From positions 14,855,187 to 14,919,186 of the forward strand of contig JAJVDF010000001.1 of the NCBI GenBank assembly GCA_022410635.1: DNA of 64,000 nucleotides, given 5' to 3'. Each line of letters starts with the position of its first letter. The stretch's first letter is position 1. Shown here one piece after another: positions 21,754 through 32,959 of this stretch. The position numbers and the translations under genes were made by a program. The notes beneath the pieces were generated by a model. The model was given only the letters and a program-made list of their open reading frames with translations. It did no database searches and was not told where the DNA came from. The stretch comes from Tretioscincus oriximinensis (taxonomy: Eukaryota > Chordata > Lepidosauria > Squamata > Gymnophthalmidae).

Positions 21754-24700
21754 CTAGTGGAGAAAAAAATAAAATAATGATTGCTGCAGAGCGTTTTAAA
21801 GCAGAGGTGTGCAAAACAATGTTTTGAATGTTTTATAAAAATGCATTTTGTCCTTTCATCTAGCAAACTCCACCTAGGAGCAATGGACTTTTAAGCTCAC
21901 CTTTGCTTCTCCGGATCATTTTAGGTGCGGGAACTGAAGATGAGTGAAGGTTGAGGTGTGATCATACCCCATGGTGACATTACTAAAAGTAATATGCCCC
22001 TAGGGGTAGGAAAAGTCCCGGCAGAACTGGGTATCCTTGTTCCTAGATATAGAGTTAGCAAATTTTATGCAAAGCCTTACTAATCTGATTTAAGGAGCTC
22101 ATTAATTCACATTGTCTTCATGAGATTAGTGCTAATACAGACCTAATAATAAGACCCCCCCTAAACCAGATTAATGGTAGACCACATAAAACAGATCTAC
22201 ATTCATGATAATGACACCACATCTAAATTAAACTGTGGCACATATGCATGTAGATTGGATTCATGTGATCATGGACATGGCCGCAAGAACCATGCACTAT
22301 GTAGCTAACTTACCTTCACACCAACTTTGCAGTTCTCTGCTGAGGAATGCTAGCTGTTGCAGTAGTTTCACAGATGATGCAGAACTAGCTGGCTGGTATT
22401 AAAACTCAGCAGAGAGCCATGGCCCTGTTTGCAATTGTTTGACAGGGAAATGGACCCAGAGACTCCTGTCACATCCTCTAGAGTAGCAACATCACTTCTA
22501 AAGTGGTTCAGTCTGCTTCATGTTGACACGCATTGTTACAGCTAACATGGATGAATTAATCCAGATTGACAACAATGAATCTAGCAAATACCTTTGTAAA
22601 GTATTTGAAGGAGCATTATAAAAGCCAGCACTGCAAAGCCATTAAGAGAAGCATTTGCAAACAGAGGTAGAAAAAAATTATCTGTATACTTCATAGAATA
22701 TAGAAATTATGGGTTTCATACTACAAGGAAATCCATCCTGAGTTATTGGGTACTACTTAGTTGTAACTGACTCCAAAGACAGGGCTAAGGAGTCAGAAGA
22801 GTGGAGGCATCAGAGACAATTCTGAGTTAATGGGGTCATAGTTGATAAAAATATAATATACCATATTGTATATAATACATTATAATAAACTATCATGAAA
22901 CAATATACTAATAAATGTTACAAATTCTATTTCACAAATAATTCAACAACCTTTTTTTGGGACACACTCCACTGCCGTTCCAGCAAGAGAGGATCCTTCT
23001 GTACTTATCGGAAATAATCTGTTATTGTGCAAGGTCTGGACCCCTGCTGGAATGTCCTCTTCCACCTTTTACAACAGAGAACCCTGCCTCTCACTTGACC
23101 ACTCTGTCAGTAGACCAGTCTAGGTACCCAACATGGTGAAGCACAAATTAGTTTCTCAAAATGGATCCCATTGAGGTTTGGAGACCAGTCACTTTAATTT
23201 TTGGCTACCTGAGTCTTTCTAGCAGACTCTAATTTCCCAAATCTTCAAGCAGCCTAGGGCAAAACGGGCGCTGTTCTGGCCATCCAAATGTGGATAACCT
23301 TATTCCAAGGCACCTGGATTACTCCAGGCCTTGTAAGTGCAAAAAGGCCCATAATCTTCTCACTCACTTTCGTAATGTTCAAAGCACTTTGCAGCTGGGC
23401 TACTGCTCCAGGTATAATCAGATGGCTTCTTTCCTCGGTTATCTCGAGCGTAAATGTTTCCTCCAAATTCTACCAGCATCTCCACCAGATCAGCATTTCT
23501 CACTTTGGCAGCATGATGAAGGGCTGTTTCATGAAGTTTGGCAGCATTCACATTGGCTCCTGAGAGAAAACAGCAAGTCATTGCAAAAAATGGACAATAG
23601 AGTGAAATTTCCAGAGTGCCTGTTCTCCATTCCATCTGGGGAATGTAAGCATTTTTTTAACTAAAATGTCTGTCCCTTTCTGCAGGACACATGCATGCTA
23701 ACAAAAATTGCATCTTCAGATTGTTATCAAACTAAACCTCTGTTTGTTTGGTTCAATGGCAAAATCATTTAATTGAACAAAACAGCTGTTCGATTTCAAA
23801 TTCATTTAAACTTTCAAGGGCAAAACTACAGTGGACCCAAATTTATCAAATCTAACACACAGGACTAGTTTGGGTCAAAAGCATTTCTTGGTACGTGAAC
23901 CAGCAAATGTTCAGTTCAACACAAACTTCTGCAAAATTCCTATCTAAAAATGCTCACAAATGAAAATTGCACATTTGGTTTTTACTGTGGCTCAAAGGTA
24001 AATGATTTACTTAAAGAACATTGCTTTGTGTTCACTTTTGAACTTATCTGAAAACAAAAAAATACAGTTGTTTCCATTAAAAAGGTCCTTCCATTAAAAA
24101 GCAAAAAAAACACAGCAGACACCAACTGTTTGATCGATTTTAAAATGTGGCACTTGATCGGTTCAATTTAATTTCTGGACATGCAAACCATCATATTATC
24201 AGCTCAATGTGTACAAATTTCCAAACAGGAGTCTAACTTCGTTGTTCCAGCTGAGGTTTAATCAGAATGATGGAAATTATATACTGCTCAAAATGATTAA
24301 GGGAACACTTAGNTTTACACTGTTATGTTAACATGTTCCCTTAATTGTTTTGAGCAGTATATTTTACTAACATCTGGAAGACACTGCAGTACACCAAGGC
24401 CTTTTCTGCATTAGGCTTTATTTGGAGATATACTAGTATATTGAAATAGAAGCCTGTCATCCACATGATAGAATAGGCTATGGCAGATCCTGAATGGTAT
24501 CTGAACAGCCTGTATTCATATTCTCCAAGATTTATTCCACAATAAGGCTCAGTGCAGCGTATATATAAGACCTTCCTGTGTCTTTGACCTTTCAAAATTC
24601 TTAGTTAATTCAATAGGGGCTATTAATATTCATTCTTCATTTTCTACACTTTATGTTAACTGATGAATTCATTAACGGATTTAAGACTAGCTATATCCTT

Positions 24701-27700
24701 GCTATTTTAGAAATAAAGTAACACAAATGTTTAGTTATCCAATTATTATTATCTGTTCATGCTACTGTAATAAATGGATGAAAAGATTCTATGGATTTTT
24801 CTATGGAAAAGTGGTTTTATTATCCAGCAAAGGAGCTAGTAACACTTTGAGACTAACTAGAGAAAAGTGGGTGGCATAAGCTTTTGTAGACAAGTCTACT
24901 TCTTCAGATGCCTTATGCCACCCACTTTTCTTTAGTCTCAAAGTGCTACTAGCTCCTTTGCTGGACTTTCTACAGACTAACACGGCTATTTCACTGAAAT
25001 TGGTTTTATTATGTAAGCAATTAGTATAAAATTGTTTTCTTCAAATGCCAATTGCAGGGAACTGACAAGCCTTTGCCTTTGTCTTTTGCTTGAGGTGACC
25101 AGAAGCAAATGATGAGACATTGCATGAGGCAATGTTGAATTCAATAGGCTGTGGCCTGATAAAGTAGAACTTNTGTAATGTTCTTATGAAAAATTCTTAG
25201 GGAGGCAGGTAAAGTTCTCAAGGGTCAGTCCACTTTCACAGTGGGAGCACACATCAGTAAAATGATTCTCATTTTCTTTCTACTTTTCTAATCAAAAGAT
25301 AGTTTTTCTATGTTAGCATAAAAAATCCAGCTTTCCTTTCAGTTGATGTGTCCTCTGTTTCTGAAACTCGTCTGGAGTTGGACTAAAACATTAGATAGGC
25401 TACCAGTGCAGAAAGAAAAAAATACATTCTATACAAAATGTTAAAGAAAATCTTATGAGAATCAAAGTCTTATTAGGTAAAACCCCAAAATAAGTATCTT
25501 CACTATCAGGGTAAATGGGGAAGATCAGTGTCATGTATAATGGATTTAAGTTGAATAAGTATTTGTGTTCATATATACCTATACAAACAAGAATGAAGAA
25601 TTATTTGCAAAAAATAAGACTCTATGATAAGACCCACCTGCATTAAGCAGTATCTTCACACAGTCCAAATGTTCTCTTGCACAAGCCACATGCAAAGGCG
25701 TCCCAAAGTGACAATCGTGTGCCTCCAAGTTTGCACCGACATCAATTAGAAGCCGTACACACTCAGCACTTCCTTTTATAACAGTAGAGAAGATCAAATC
25801 AGTCAGTAAACCTAGAACTATATGTGAAAGGCTATTGGCATCTACAAGACCACCCAGGGTTGAAGGCTAGTCTTCCTTTTGCACTTATGAGGTTCTGTTT
25901 ACAGAATGCTAAAGAAAAATGAACTCTATTTATTTATTTACATTCCTATACTAACCCAAAAGTAGGGAAAGGAGAGCAGTTTTCTCAGCCAAAGGCCAGG
26001 TTAAAGAGGTATGTCTTCAAGCGTCTTCACTGGGATAGCAAATGCTGAAGCTGAAGCTAAAATATTTTGGCCACTCAATAAGACAGAACTCACTGGGAAA
26101 GACCTTAATACTGGGAAAGATTTAAGACAAAAGAAGAAGGGAATGGCTCAAGATGAAATCCTGCATTGAGCAGGAGGTTTGTCCCAATGAACATGGAGGT
26201 CCCTTCCAACTCTATGATTCTTTATTGCTTTATTGCTATGATAGATTATTGCTTTCTCCTGATAGTGAAAGGAAAAAGCAGGATCTTGTTTAGATTCCAC
26301 AATTGCCCTCTTGTTTTCCTTGCAGTAGCAGAACAAAATTTTGGGGTAAGATCAGTCCCTTATCAGTTTGGATTCTTGCTCCCACAATGGCNCAGTGGAT
26401 AACTTCTGGGTATTTTGAAATATGCCAGCTCCCACACTTGCACTGATACCCACATTGTGTAAGATGGCCGTTTTCTGTAAAATGGGTCATAGGAGACAGC
26501 GCCCAGACAGAAAAGCCATACTGCTATTTTGGAAAAAATTGAGTTGGGAGTTGTTTTTCTCTGAGGACAGCGATATGCCAGAATTTTAATCCAATATTCT
26601 GTGGCTCTGTTGGGATTACTATAGATATGCCTGGTATTCCAATATAGTGCTAGAATAATCCTGTGTTTGAGCCCATATCTGGAGGCAACAAACATGAGCT
26701 TAGGCAGACTTTGGGAGAAAGTGGAAAACAGAAGGGTCTGGTATGCTGTGGTCCATGGAGTCAGACACAACCAAACAACAATATGCTACACTTAAGTCTA
26801 GAAAGTTTCAAATTGGATTGCAGAATGTAATCTTAGACAAGTTTCTGCCATTAGGCTTACAGTCTAAAAAAAGACATGACATTTGAGAAAGGTCAAATGC
26901 TCCAAAGGACAGAAATGAAAGATCCTGGCATTCAAAGATTCAGGGGGTCCACTTTAGTATGTGCATTATTGCGATATCAAAAGGGTCTTCAAGGTATTCT
27001 AGATCATCGAGATATGCTATGCACCTTCATGGTCCCGTAAACTACCCCCAGTACATCAGTAGACCTTGAAAAAAAGGTCTACTACTAGAATGGGTTGAGA
27101 CACCACTTGAGGCAGTCTACACTCCATCTTGTGCGAATGAAGCATACTAGATGAGGACCAGAAATCCCAAAGTACACTTTTATCTAGAAAATGGTAAAAG
27201 CAAAAACATATCCATGCATTTCAATATATGTGCTGTTTTGATGCCCTCTGCTGTGGCCCCCCAAGAACTCCTGAATTTCAGTTGAGACTAGTATGGAATG
27301 ATGGGAGTTGTATGTAGTTTGGAAGTTCTGGAGTGCCACTTTCCAAATGACAGCCAATAGATTAGCCAATAAACTTATGACCATTTGCCACCTGGCTTGT
27401 AACCACAGCATGATTATTAAGAATATTGGACTTGAGAAAAAAAAATCCAAGAAGATTAGATAACGCTGACCATCTGGAATTATGCCTCACTACAAAAAAA
27501 AGGACAACAGACGTGAGAAATGGAGAACGAATTCAGTTTCATCTCATTTTTTTCCTTCTTCTCCAAACCAGGTTTTCTGACCTGATGGGATATAAACATC
27601 TATTTTCCCTTGTAGAGTATCCGGCCACAGTCAAGAAACTCTAATGATTAGATAGGCTCAGTCAGTCAAGATGCAGACTGTCTTGCCCACCCATCTAGAA

Positions 27701-30700
27701 GGGAGAAAAAGAAGAAGCACGAGCCCATCAAGTTCCCTTATCCAGGATTTGGAAGAATTTGTTTTTTGAAATCCTGGGTAGGTATGCTGCTGCATCCAGA
27801 AAAAGAGAAAGCAGCAGCCTACCTGTCCAGGATTTCAAAAAACAAATTCTTCCAAATCCTGGATAAGGGAACTTGATGTGTAAAAAAGCCTAAAGTAAAA
27901 AAAGAAATAAAGGAGTGAGAACATATGCTTGGAAACAATACTAGTCCCCTTCCCCAATCAGCTGCCTCACTAGAGAATTATGATTTGCTTTTTAAAAGAA
28001 AACATGGGTAAAAAGGGGAGGGGGGAAGAAGTTGTTGAAGAAACAGTTTTGAAACAGCAAAATGGCCTGCTTTTTCTTAAAATAAAGCATTTCTTGGAGT
28101 GGAAAAGATAGAAGTGGTGGAAAGACAACATCACAGGAGTGAATGATAAGTGATAAACAATATTACCTTGCACCTCAAAGGCTCTTGGGATTTGTAGTAA
28201 TATGCACAAGGTTTCCTTCCCATTTTGCTACAAATCCAGGGGGAACAAAGAAGCATCTAGATTCACAACTATGAGAGCATAGTGCTTTATTTTGTGAAAG
28301 NGAGAAATAACGGGACAACAGGCAGGTGTGTGAACACATCCAGAATCTCTGGACAGTGACAGGCCNCTAGTTGTGGAATGATGACAAACAGATCTGCCTA
28401 TGGTAAATTTACGGGCAAGTTTTCCTTCTTTTTTTAAGTCCCCAATACAAGTAAAGGAGTTTTTTTTAAAAACACAGGGCTGGGCAGGACCTTCTATCTG
28501 TGGCCCCCCTTCAGCAGCCTTCAAAGTTACCACACTGTATCATTAATTGGGATTTAAAGCAAAAATTTTATGAAATTAATTTTTCATTTGTAATTTTGTA
28601 TTTTAGGNTTCAAATGGAAGTTCCAGAGCAAGTCACATCATACAATAAACATTAAAACATAACCTTCCCACTCTGATGCGATCACAACTAGAGGAACTCG
28701 CAATCAAAAAGCCTGGTAAAGAGGCACAAAAAGGTTAAACCATATAAAGTTCACCCTTTGGGTACCTTCANTGAGAAGATATTCAAGCATGAGGAGCCAC
28801 TACAGAAAAGTCCATCCTTCATGTCGTAACCCCTCATATTTCTGCAGGTACTGGAATTGATTACAGTAACAAAATTGTGGTAAAATGGATATCTTGCCTT
28901 CATTTCTAAACAACGCTAGTCAACGCTAGCTAAAGAATTTCTACACCTAAACTGTATCTTATCTATAATTAGATTATTTTATTGTCCATTTATCTGTACA
29001 TATAATAAAACACAAACCAAAGAGTCCAACGTATCGAGGTATAACAACCAATGACAGGGCTCGGGACNTTGTCAGACTCCAGGGACCAATGATAGGGCTC
29101 GGNACTTTGGCAGCCTCCAGACAGGAAGGCAGGAAGATAAGGAAGGAGGCAGAAGGAGGAGAGACAGAAGGGAGAAAGAAACAGCAAGTGGGAGGGGTCA
29201 AGGGAGGCATGAATAGGAGCAAGGGGGAGGAGGGGCTAGGACCATTACTATATCACAATGGGCTAATTCTGCTAGTTCTATTATAAATTGGATTTGATTG
29301 CAACATTTGTTGTTGTTTACACTATTTATTTATATTGGAGAAATCTATATACAAGAAACAGAATATACATGTTTGTATATACTTTGTGTTCGAATAAAAA
29401 AAATCCATGTTTTGATAATAATCATCTTTCAGCACGGCCATTACTTACCATTCATGCATGCCTCATGAAGGGGAGATGCTGTGTAGAGAGGAGGATTGAC
29501 TTTGGCCCCGTGCGAGAGTAGGACTCTGACACAATCTATGCTACCTGAGGCACAAGCATCACAGAGCGGAGTGCTTCCATCTATGTTTCGGGCATCCACC
29601 TATGTTTAAAAATGGAAAATTCTAAATTTTCTTGAAAGCAGATTAGTATTTCAGATTAGCAGAACCAGCCAATACTTGTCTTTTCTTTGCATGCACCTGC
29701 TTTAATAAGGGGTTGGAATCTCAGCTGGCCTCTGGCTAGGGCTATTTGGATGGTCTAAAGAAGGCTGGCAGCTTGTCCAATCAGAAAGAACTCTGGTTGC
29801 ATTTTAAATTTCACATGTTGGAGTAGCGACAAGGAAATGCTGTGAGGCAGCTGCAGAAGTACCTGGGAGACCCAAAAAGATCTCTCCCAGTCCTTGGAGA
29901 GACCCCAAGGANCTAACCTCTGGTTTTATGAAATGAATACTTGCATAAAACCAGTTTGGTGTGGTGGTTAGAGTGTTGGACTTGCATCTGGTAGTCTTTC
30001 AGTTCGAATCCCCACTCCTCCATGAAAGCCAGCTGGGTGACNTTGGGCCAGTCATAGTTCTTTAGAACTCTCTCAGCCCCACCTACTTCACAGGGTGTCT
30101 ATTGTGGAGAAAGCAACAAAAGCTATGTGCNCCNCGNTACGGTTGGCCACCCTGAGACCTTCAGGTATAGGGCTCTACTCTTTCCCTGCTGTGAGGCTGC
30201 CGTTTTCCACTTCGGATTTTCTTCCCAGTCAGAAGGCAGCAAAAAGATTAAAGGAATCAAATACATAAACCAAAAATGATTTTTCTGTGGCCTGTGTACC
30301 TGTGCCCCAGCATCAAGGAGGATTTTTACACACTGTGTTTGTCCTCGCAAGCTGGCTTCATGCAATGGCGTGATAGAATCATAGGTGACCAGGTTGACAC
30401 AGGCTCCATTCTGGATGAGTTCTTGGAGCTGCAGAGTCTCTCCCCTCCTGGCTGCTTCATGAACTGGGGTCCTGTCAGCCCAAAAACCTGAGAAAGAATT
30501 GTGGAAAATTTAGTCAGACAACCCACGTTTACTACCCATGCATGCAGGTAAACTGCCTGTCCCCCATTTTTTAGTATGATCCATCTCATTTCCACGTTGG
30601 GGCTCAATGTTTCTGCTATCTAGGAATAAGACTCAATGAAGAATCCATCTGGCCTTCCTGAGTAGAGACTCATAAGACTATGCAAAAAGTTTCCATCTAA

Positions 30701-32796
30701 ATTATTTCTTAGACCAGTGGGTTCCCAAATCTTTTCGACTTGTGTACACCTTCATTTCCATAAATTGTTCTCTTTCTCATATTAATATAAAGTAGCCCCC
30801 AAATTGGCTTCTGACTTTTTTATTTAAAAACGTTATTAAATATTAGAAATACATTTAGTTTTATACATAAAACACATTGCACTGACTCATACAAGTTTTA
30901 AGATCGTATAATTGTAGACCAGATGCAAGATGAAACATTCTACCATTTTAATCTATATTTAAGGCTGCCATGTGACTTTAGTCGTTTCTTGAAAGCACAG
31001 CAATGCTTTCAAGAAACCCAAGCACGCAAACAAGCATATGCAGAGAAATGAACAGAAGCTGTTTCTTGAAATTACATAAAAGAGAGAGCGGGACACACAC
31101 ACACAGAAAGGGAAGCAATATTTTCAGGGAAGCAGTAGCGAAAGCAGCAGCTTTAAAGAAGAGCTTATCCCTGAGGAAACATGTCCAAGATTGCTGCCTC
31201 CGTTGCATTCACACCTAAATTTCAATCCATCTTCAATCCAAGCTCAGAGTGAGAAAACACATTAGCAAAGTGACTAGTGAGATTTTCTTACATGTTATCT
31301 GTCACAAAGGTGGGTTTTCTGAGTTAGATACAACCAAAAACGTGTCCTTTAGTCAGTGCATTATCTCATTTTGAAAGTGGATTGAAGCTGGATTAAAAAT
31401 TAGGTGTGGCTGCAGTAAAAAAATATCCTCTTCAGAATCAGAAAACAGGGCTGATAGAAATGTGAAACAAAGAAAAACTAGTGAGAACACCAAAACACTA
31501 GTCCTTTGGTTTGCTAGCTCCAATCCAAAATCAGCTGCAGACCGGGCTAAACAATAACTCCCAGCTTCCTATTTCTCTATTTCCTGACAGAATTCCTGTG
31601 TTACGGTTTTAAGTTGTATTTCTGCTGCTTTTTTATGTGATTTTTTCACAATGGCAAGTGCTTATTAAAAAACCAAGGATGACCAGCAGCTTCATGAAGC
31701 TGGGAATAGTAGCACCAGTCCAAATGTGAAAAAAAAAAAGAGAGCTGTTGTTGTGCTGGCGGCAGGGCATACTGGGAAGTGTAGTGCAAGCAGCAGGTAG
31801 CCTCTTCTTCCCAGACATCTTGGGGCTCCACCCTGTGGACTACAACTCCCAGCCTGCATCACAACTTGCCTAGGGAGGGAAGGCGCCTCTTTAGCCAATC
31901 TGCACCCAGTCCCACCCACAGGAGAAAAAAAAATCTGCTTACGGGAAGTTGGCTGGGGGACCTGGCTCGTGGTCGAGGCTGGCCAGGGGGATTTCAACAG
32001 TTCAACGCAAAGCAGGCAACTCCCTGTTTTGTGCAACCCCAAGTACAAGCAGCTCTTTCCTCCTCCTTTTTTATTTGTGTTTTCCAAATAAAAAAAATCT
32101 AGGCAAACGTTCCTGTGTCTCTAATTTCTGCAGACACGCAGGAATCTCAGCTTTCGTGCCGCAATGGACATTTTCTACATAGGCAAGCCCAGTCCGTGCT
32201 AAGGCTTAGGGAAGGGGAGGAAGGGAAGCATTTTGGGGGACCCCCAGGGCGCTGAGCAAAAGCGTCCTTAAAAAGGAGCAAAAGTGACCTTAAGAAGGAA
32301 CTTTTTCAAACTCTGGCGGGCGCTGGGAGGGGGGGGGGAAGTGAAGAGCCCCCGATTCAGCCTGCGCCTCCAGGAGCGTCACCCCAGATCTCCCCCTCAG
32401 GCGTCCCAGGGAAGTTACCTAACAGGGTATATTTGCCCCATCAATGAACTGCACTAGCCAGTACAAAAGAAAACCAAACCGCACGAGCTCCACGCCTGCA
32501 CGCCCACTCAATAGCCGATACAAAGGGTTGTAACAATATACATTTTTCAGACGCAGCTCGGTAAGAAACTTTGAACTGAAGCCCCCCCCCCGCACACACG
32601 CTGAATGTGAGAACGCCGCATCNGTGTCTAAAATTGAAAGGGGGAAGCATCTGCTTCTCATGCTTTCCCGCCCCTGATTTCCTCCCCATCCTCCTCCTCC
32701 TCCTTTGTGTGTTGGAATCTGGGGCGGCAAGATTCCCCCTCCCCACCGCTCACCGATCTCTCCCAGCAAGGAGCCGCTGGCCATGGTCCTCTCCAT
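21545..32796 (-). CDS. ASB13: ASB13, ankyrin repeat and SOCS box protein, complete (6 coding exons)
   Basis: Substrate-receptor subunit of an Elongin B/C-Cullin5-RING ubiquitin ligase (family role; its substrates are not inferable here). Six exons at 32754-32796, 30300-30487, 29449-29599, 25638-25772, 23368-23559 and 21545-21753 have GT/AG sites and matching phases, giving 305 residues. Ankyrin repeats run from about residue 18 to 210, with TPLHEA-type helices (TPVHEAA, TPLHEAS, TPLCDAC, SPLHEAC, TPLHVAC, TALHHAA). The SOCS box at about 236-278 has the BC-box pattern SLSQLCRLSL and a Cul5-box-like IPLRLIQFL. It is collinear with human ASB13 as I recall it, except for about 27 extra C-terminal residues. 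It is head to head with TASOR2, as in mammals. The start at 32796 was chosen because MERT..GSLLGEIGFW aligns with the human start; an in-frame upstream ATG at 32838 is less likely. Confidence 0.95.
21754..23367. other. ASB13 intron 5
   Basis: No additional exon was seen. 22080-22550 shares blocks with the interspersed sequence at 8330-8760. An AT-rich run lies at 22845-22940. Confidence 0.4.
23368..23559 (-). CDS. ASB13: ASB13 exon 5: ankyrin repeat 6 and linker
   Basis: Acceptor TTTTCTCTCAG and donor GTGAGTG. Encodes GANVNAAKLHETALHHAAKV, then NIYARDNRGKKPSDYTW, ending FEHYE plus a split lysine codon. Highly conserved relative to mammalian ASB13. Confidence 0.95.
24280..24362. mobile_element. 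Palindromic mariner-like MITE, copy 3
   Basis: TATACTGCTCAAAATGATTA mirrored by AATTGTTTTGAGCAGTATA, flanked by TA, inside ASB13 intron 4. Confidence 0.8.
24387..24575. mobile_element. MITE with CACTGAGC-type ends, copy d
   Basis: CTGCATTAGGCTTTATTTGG at the left and CACAATAAGGCTCAGTGCAG at the right are inverted, with ATAGGCTATGGCAGATCC inside, as in copies a and b. Confidence 0.5.
24824..25000. mobile_element. Hairpin repeat, copy 1 (AGTCCAGCA / TGCTGGACT family)
   Basis: CCAGCAAAGGAGCTAGTA and CTTTGAGACTAACTAGAG on the left are mirrored by CTCAAAGTGCTACTAGCTCC and TTTGCTGGACTTTC on the right. The centre is CTTTTGTAGACAAGTCTACTT-like. After the hairpin comes CAGACTAACACGGCTATTTC, the unpaired family end also seen at 13056 and 33660. 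Probably a fold-back non-autonomous transposon. Confidence 0.65.
25050..25200 (+). repeat. CR1-like LINE 3' end
   Basis: Contains AATTGCAGGGAACTGACAAG, TTTTGCTTGAGGTGACCAG and GAGACATTGCATGAGGC, in family order. Confidence 0.6.
25638..25772 (-). CDS. ASB13: ASB13 exon 4: ankyrin repeat 5
   Basis: Acceptor CTGTTATAAAAG, donor GTGGGTC. Encodes GSAECVRLLIDVGANLEAHD, CHFGTPLHVACAREHLDC and VKILLNAG, nearly identical to mammalian ASB13. Confidence 0.95.
26080..26225 (+). repeat. CR1 LINE 3' end
   Basis: CTGCATTGAGCAGGAGGTTT and GGAGGTCCCTTCCAACTCTA followed by a GATTCT repeat are the classic CR1 3' terminus. The opposite orientation occurs at 41905-41985. Confidence 0.75.
27726..27879. mobile_element. 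Long inverted-repeat MITE
   Basis: Left arm CATCAAGTTCCCTTATCCAG, GATTTGGAAGAATTTG, TTTTTTGAAATCCTGG is mirrored by CCAGGATTTCAAAAAAC, AAATTCTTCCAAATCC, TGGATAAGGGAACTTGATG. Arms are about 60 bp and nearly perfect, with a roughly 30-bp loop that is itself partly mirrored (GTAGGTATGCTGCTGC / GCAGCAGCCTACCTG). No ORF. Confidence 0.75.
28970..29290. repeat. Unidentified repeat with internal duplication
   Basis: CCAATGACAGGGCTCGGGAC and CCAATGATAGGGCTCGG form two tandem units of roughly 50 bp (about 29050 and 29085). They are followed by a purine-rich GGAAGGAGG/GAGACAGAAGGG stretch to about 29235. No coding frame. Family unknown. Confidence 0.4.
29449..29599 (-). CDS. ASB13: ASB13 exon 3: ankyrin repeats 3 and 4
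   Basis: Acceptor TTTAAACATAG, donor GTAAGTAATG. Encodes VDARNIDGSTPLCDACASGS, then IDCVRVLLSHGAKVNPP, LYTASPLHEACMN and the first base of a glycine codon. Confidence 0.95.
29600..30299. other. ASB13 intron 2
   Basis: Carries the tRNA-derived SINE of family B at 29950-30170. No other exon was seen. Confidence 0.5.
29950..30170 (+). repeat. tRNA-derived SINE family B with L2-like tail
   Basis: The head GTGGTGGTTAGAGTGTTGGA and the B box CAGTTCGAATCCCC are tRNA-like. The body GGGTGACNTTGGGCCAGTCA leads to a tail CACCCTGAGACCTTCAGGTA that matches the L2-like LINE 3' end in this window. Confidence 0.8.
30300..30487 (-). CDS. ASB13: ASB13 exon 2: ankyrin repeats 1 and 2
   Basis: Acceptor TTCTTTCTCAG, donor GTACAC. 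Encodes GFWADRTPVHEAARRGETLQ, LQELIQNGACVNLVTYDSI, TPLHEASLRGQTQCVKILLD and AGAQ. The first glycine codon is split with exon 1. Confidence 0.95.
30984..31017. repeat. Short perfect palindrome
   Basis: GTTTCTTGAAAGCA, a 6-nt loop, then TGCTTTCAAGAAAC. The arms are 14-bp perfect complements. Confidence 0.6.
31205..31412. mobile_element. Terminal-inverted-repeat DNA transposon
   Basis: Left end CACACCTAAATTTCAATCCA is mirrored by GGATTAAAAATTAGGTGTG at the right, with ATCTTCAATCC / GGATTGAAG just inside. The centre GGTGGGTTTTCTGAGTTAGA is shared with 6490-6665. No clear target duplication was seen. Confidence 0.55.
31500..31940 (-). repeat. Interspersed repeat carrying ZNF143-like motifs, copy 1
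   Basis: Read on the minus strand it contains GGGAGTTGTAGTCCACAGGG, then CTACACTTCCCAGTATGC, AGCACAACAACAGCTCTC, TTTGGACTGGTGCTAC, AGCTTCATGAAGCTGCTGG, and TTTTTTAATAAGCACTTG. The same order recurs on the plus strand at 37715-38290 and 46225-46840. The ACTACAACTCCCAG-type cores match the well-known ZNF143/THAP11 promoter motif. The family is not identified. Confidence 0.6.
32754..32796 (-). CDS. ASB13: ASB13 exon 1: start codon
   Basis: ATG at 32796 (minus), encoding MERTMASGSLLGEI plus one base, then donor GTGAGC. A second in-frame ATG lies four codons on, at 32784, in a stronger Kozak context (ACCATGG). Confidence 0.88.
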
Positions 32797-32811
32797 AGTG
32801 CCCAAGTCCGA

Positions 32812-32830
32812 ACTACAAGCCCCAGCATGC
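32812..32830. promoter_or_regulatory. ZNF143/THAP11-type site at ASB13 start
   Basis: ACTACAAGCCCCAGCATGC closely matches the SBS consensus ACTACAATTCCCAGCATGC known from vertebrate CpG promoters. It lies 16 nt upstream of the ASB13 ATG. A partial second core, GGGAGTTGTAGT, is at 32921-32932. Confidence 0.6.
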
Positions 32831-32886
32831 ACCGCCACGGCCTTTGTGACGCTACGGACTCAAGGTTGGGGTGGGGGAGAGGCCGG

Positions 32887-32894
32887 TGACGTCA
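32887..32894. promoter_or_regulatory. Palindromic CRE site
   Basis: TGACGTCA, the full cAMP-response element recognised by CREB/ATF factors, about 90 nt upstream of the ASB13 ATG. Confidence 0.55.
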
Positions 32895-32959
32895 GGGGGA
32901 GCTTTCTCATAAGGGCCAGAGGGAGTTGTAGTTTTTGGGTGCAGAACGGATTTGATGGT

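Larger units (their letters stand above)
23560..25637. other. ASB13 intron 4
   Basis: Holds a mariner-like MITE (24280), MITE copy d (about 24387-24575), the hairpin element (24824), a CR1 3' end (25050-25200) and a 31205-type repeat (25220-25400). No exon. Confidence 0.5.
25773..29448. other. ASB13 intron 3
   Basis: Contains a CR1 3' end at about 26080-26225 (GGTCCCTTCCAACTCTATGA), the inverted repeat at 27726-27879 and an unidentified repeat at 28970-29290. No other exon was seen. Confidence 0.5.
30488..32753. other. ASB13 intron 1
   Basis: Contains a perfect short palindrome at 30984-31017, the inverted-repeat element at 31205-31412, the ZNF143-motif repeat at about 31500-31940, then the CpG-rich promoter-proximal stretch from about 32160. 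No exon. Confidence 0.5.

Noticed and set aside
26363..26770. 135-codon minus-strand frame in ASB13 intron 3
   Set aside because: No family resemblance, two-strand overlap with 26166-26402, and repeat-like content (26680-26780 recurs near 36110-36230).
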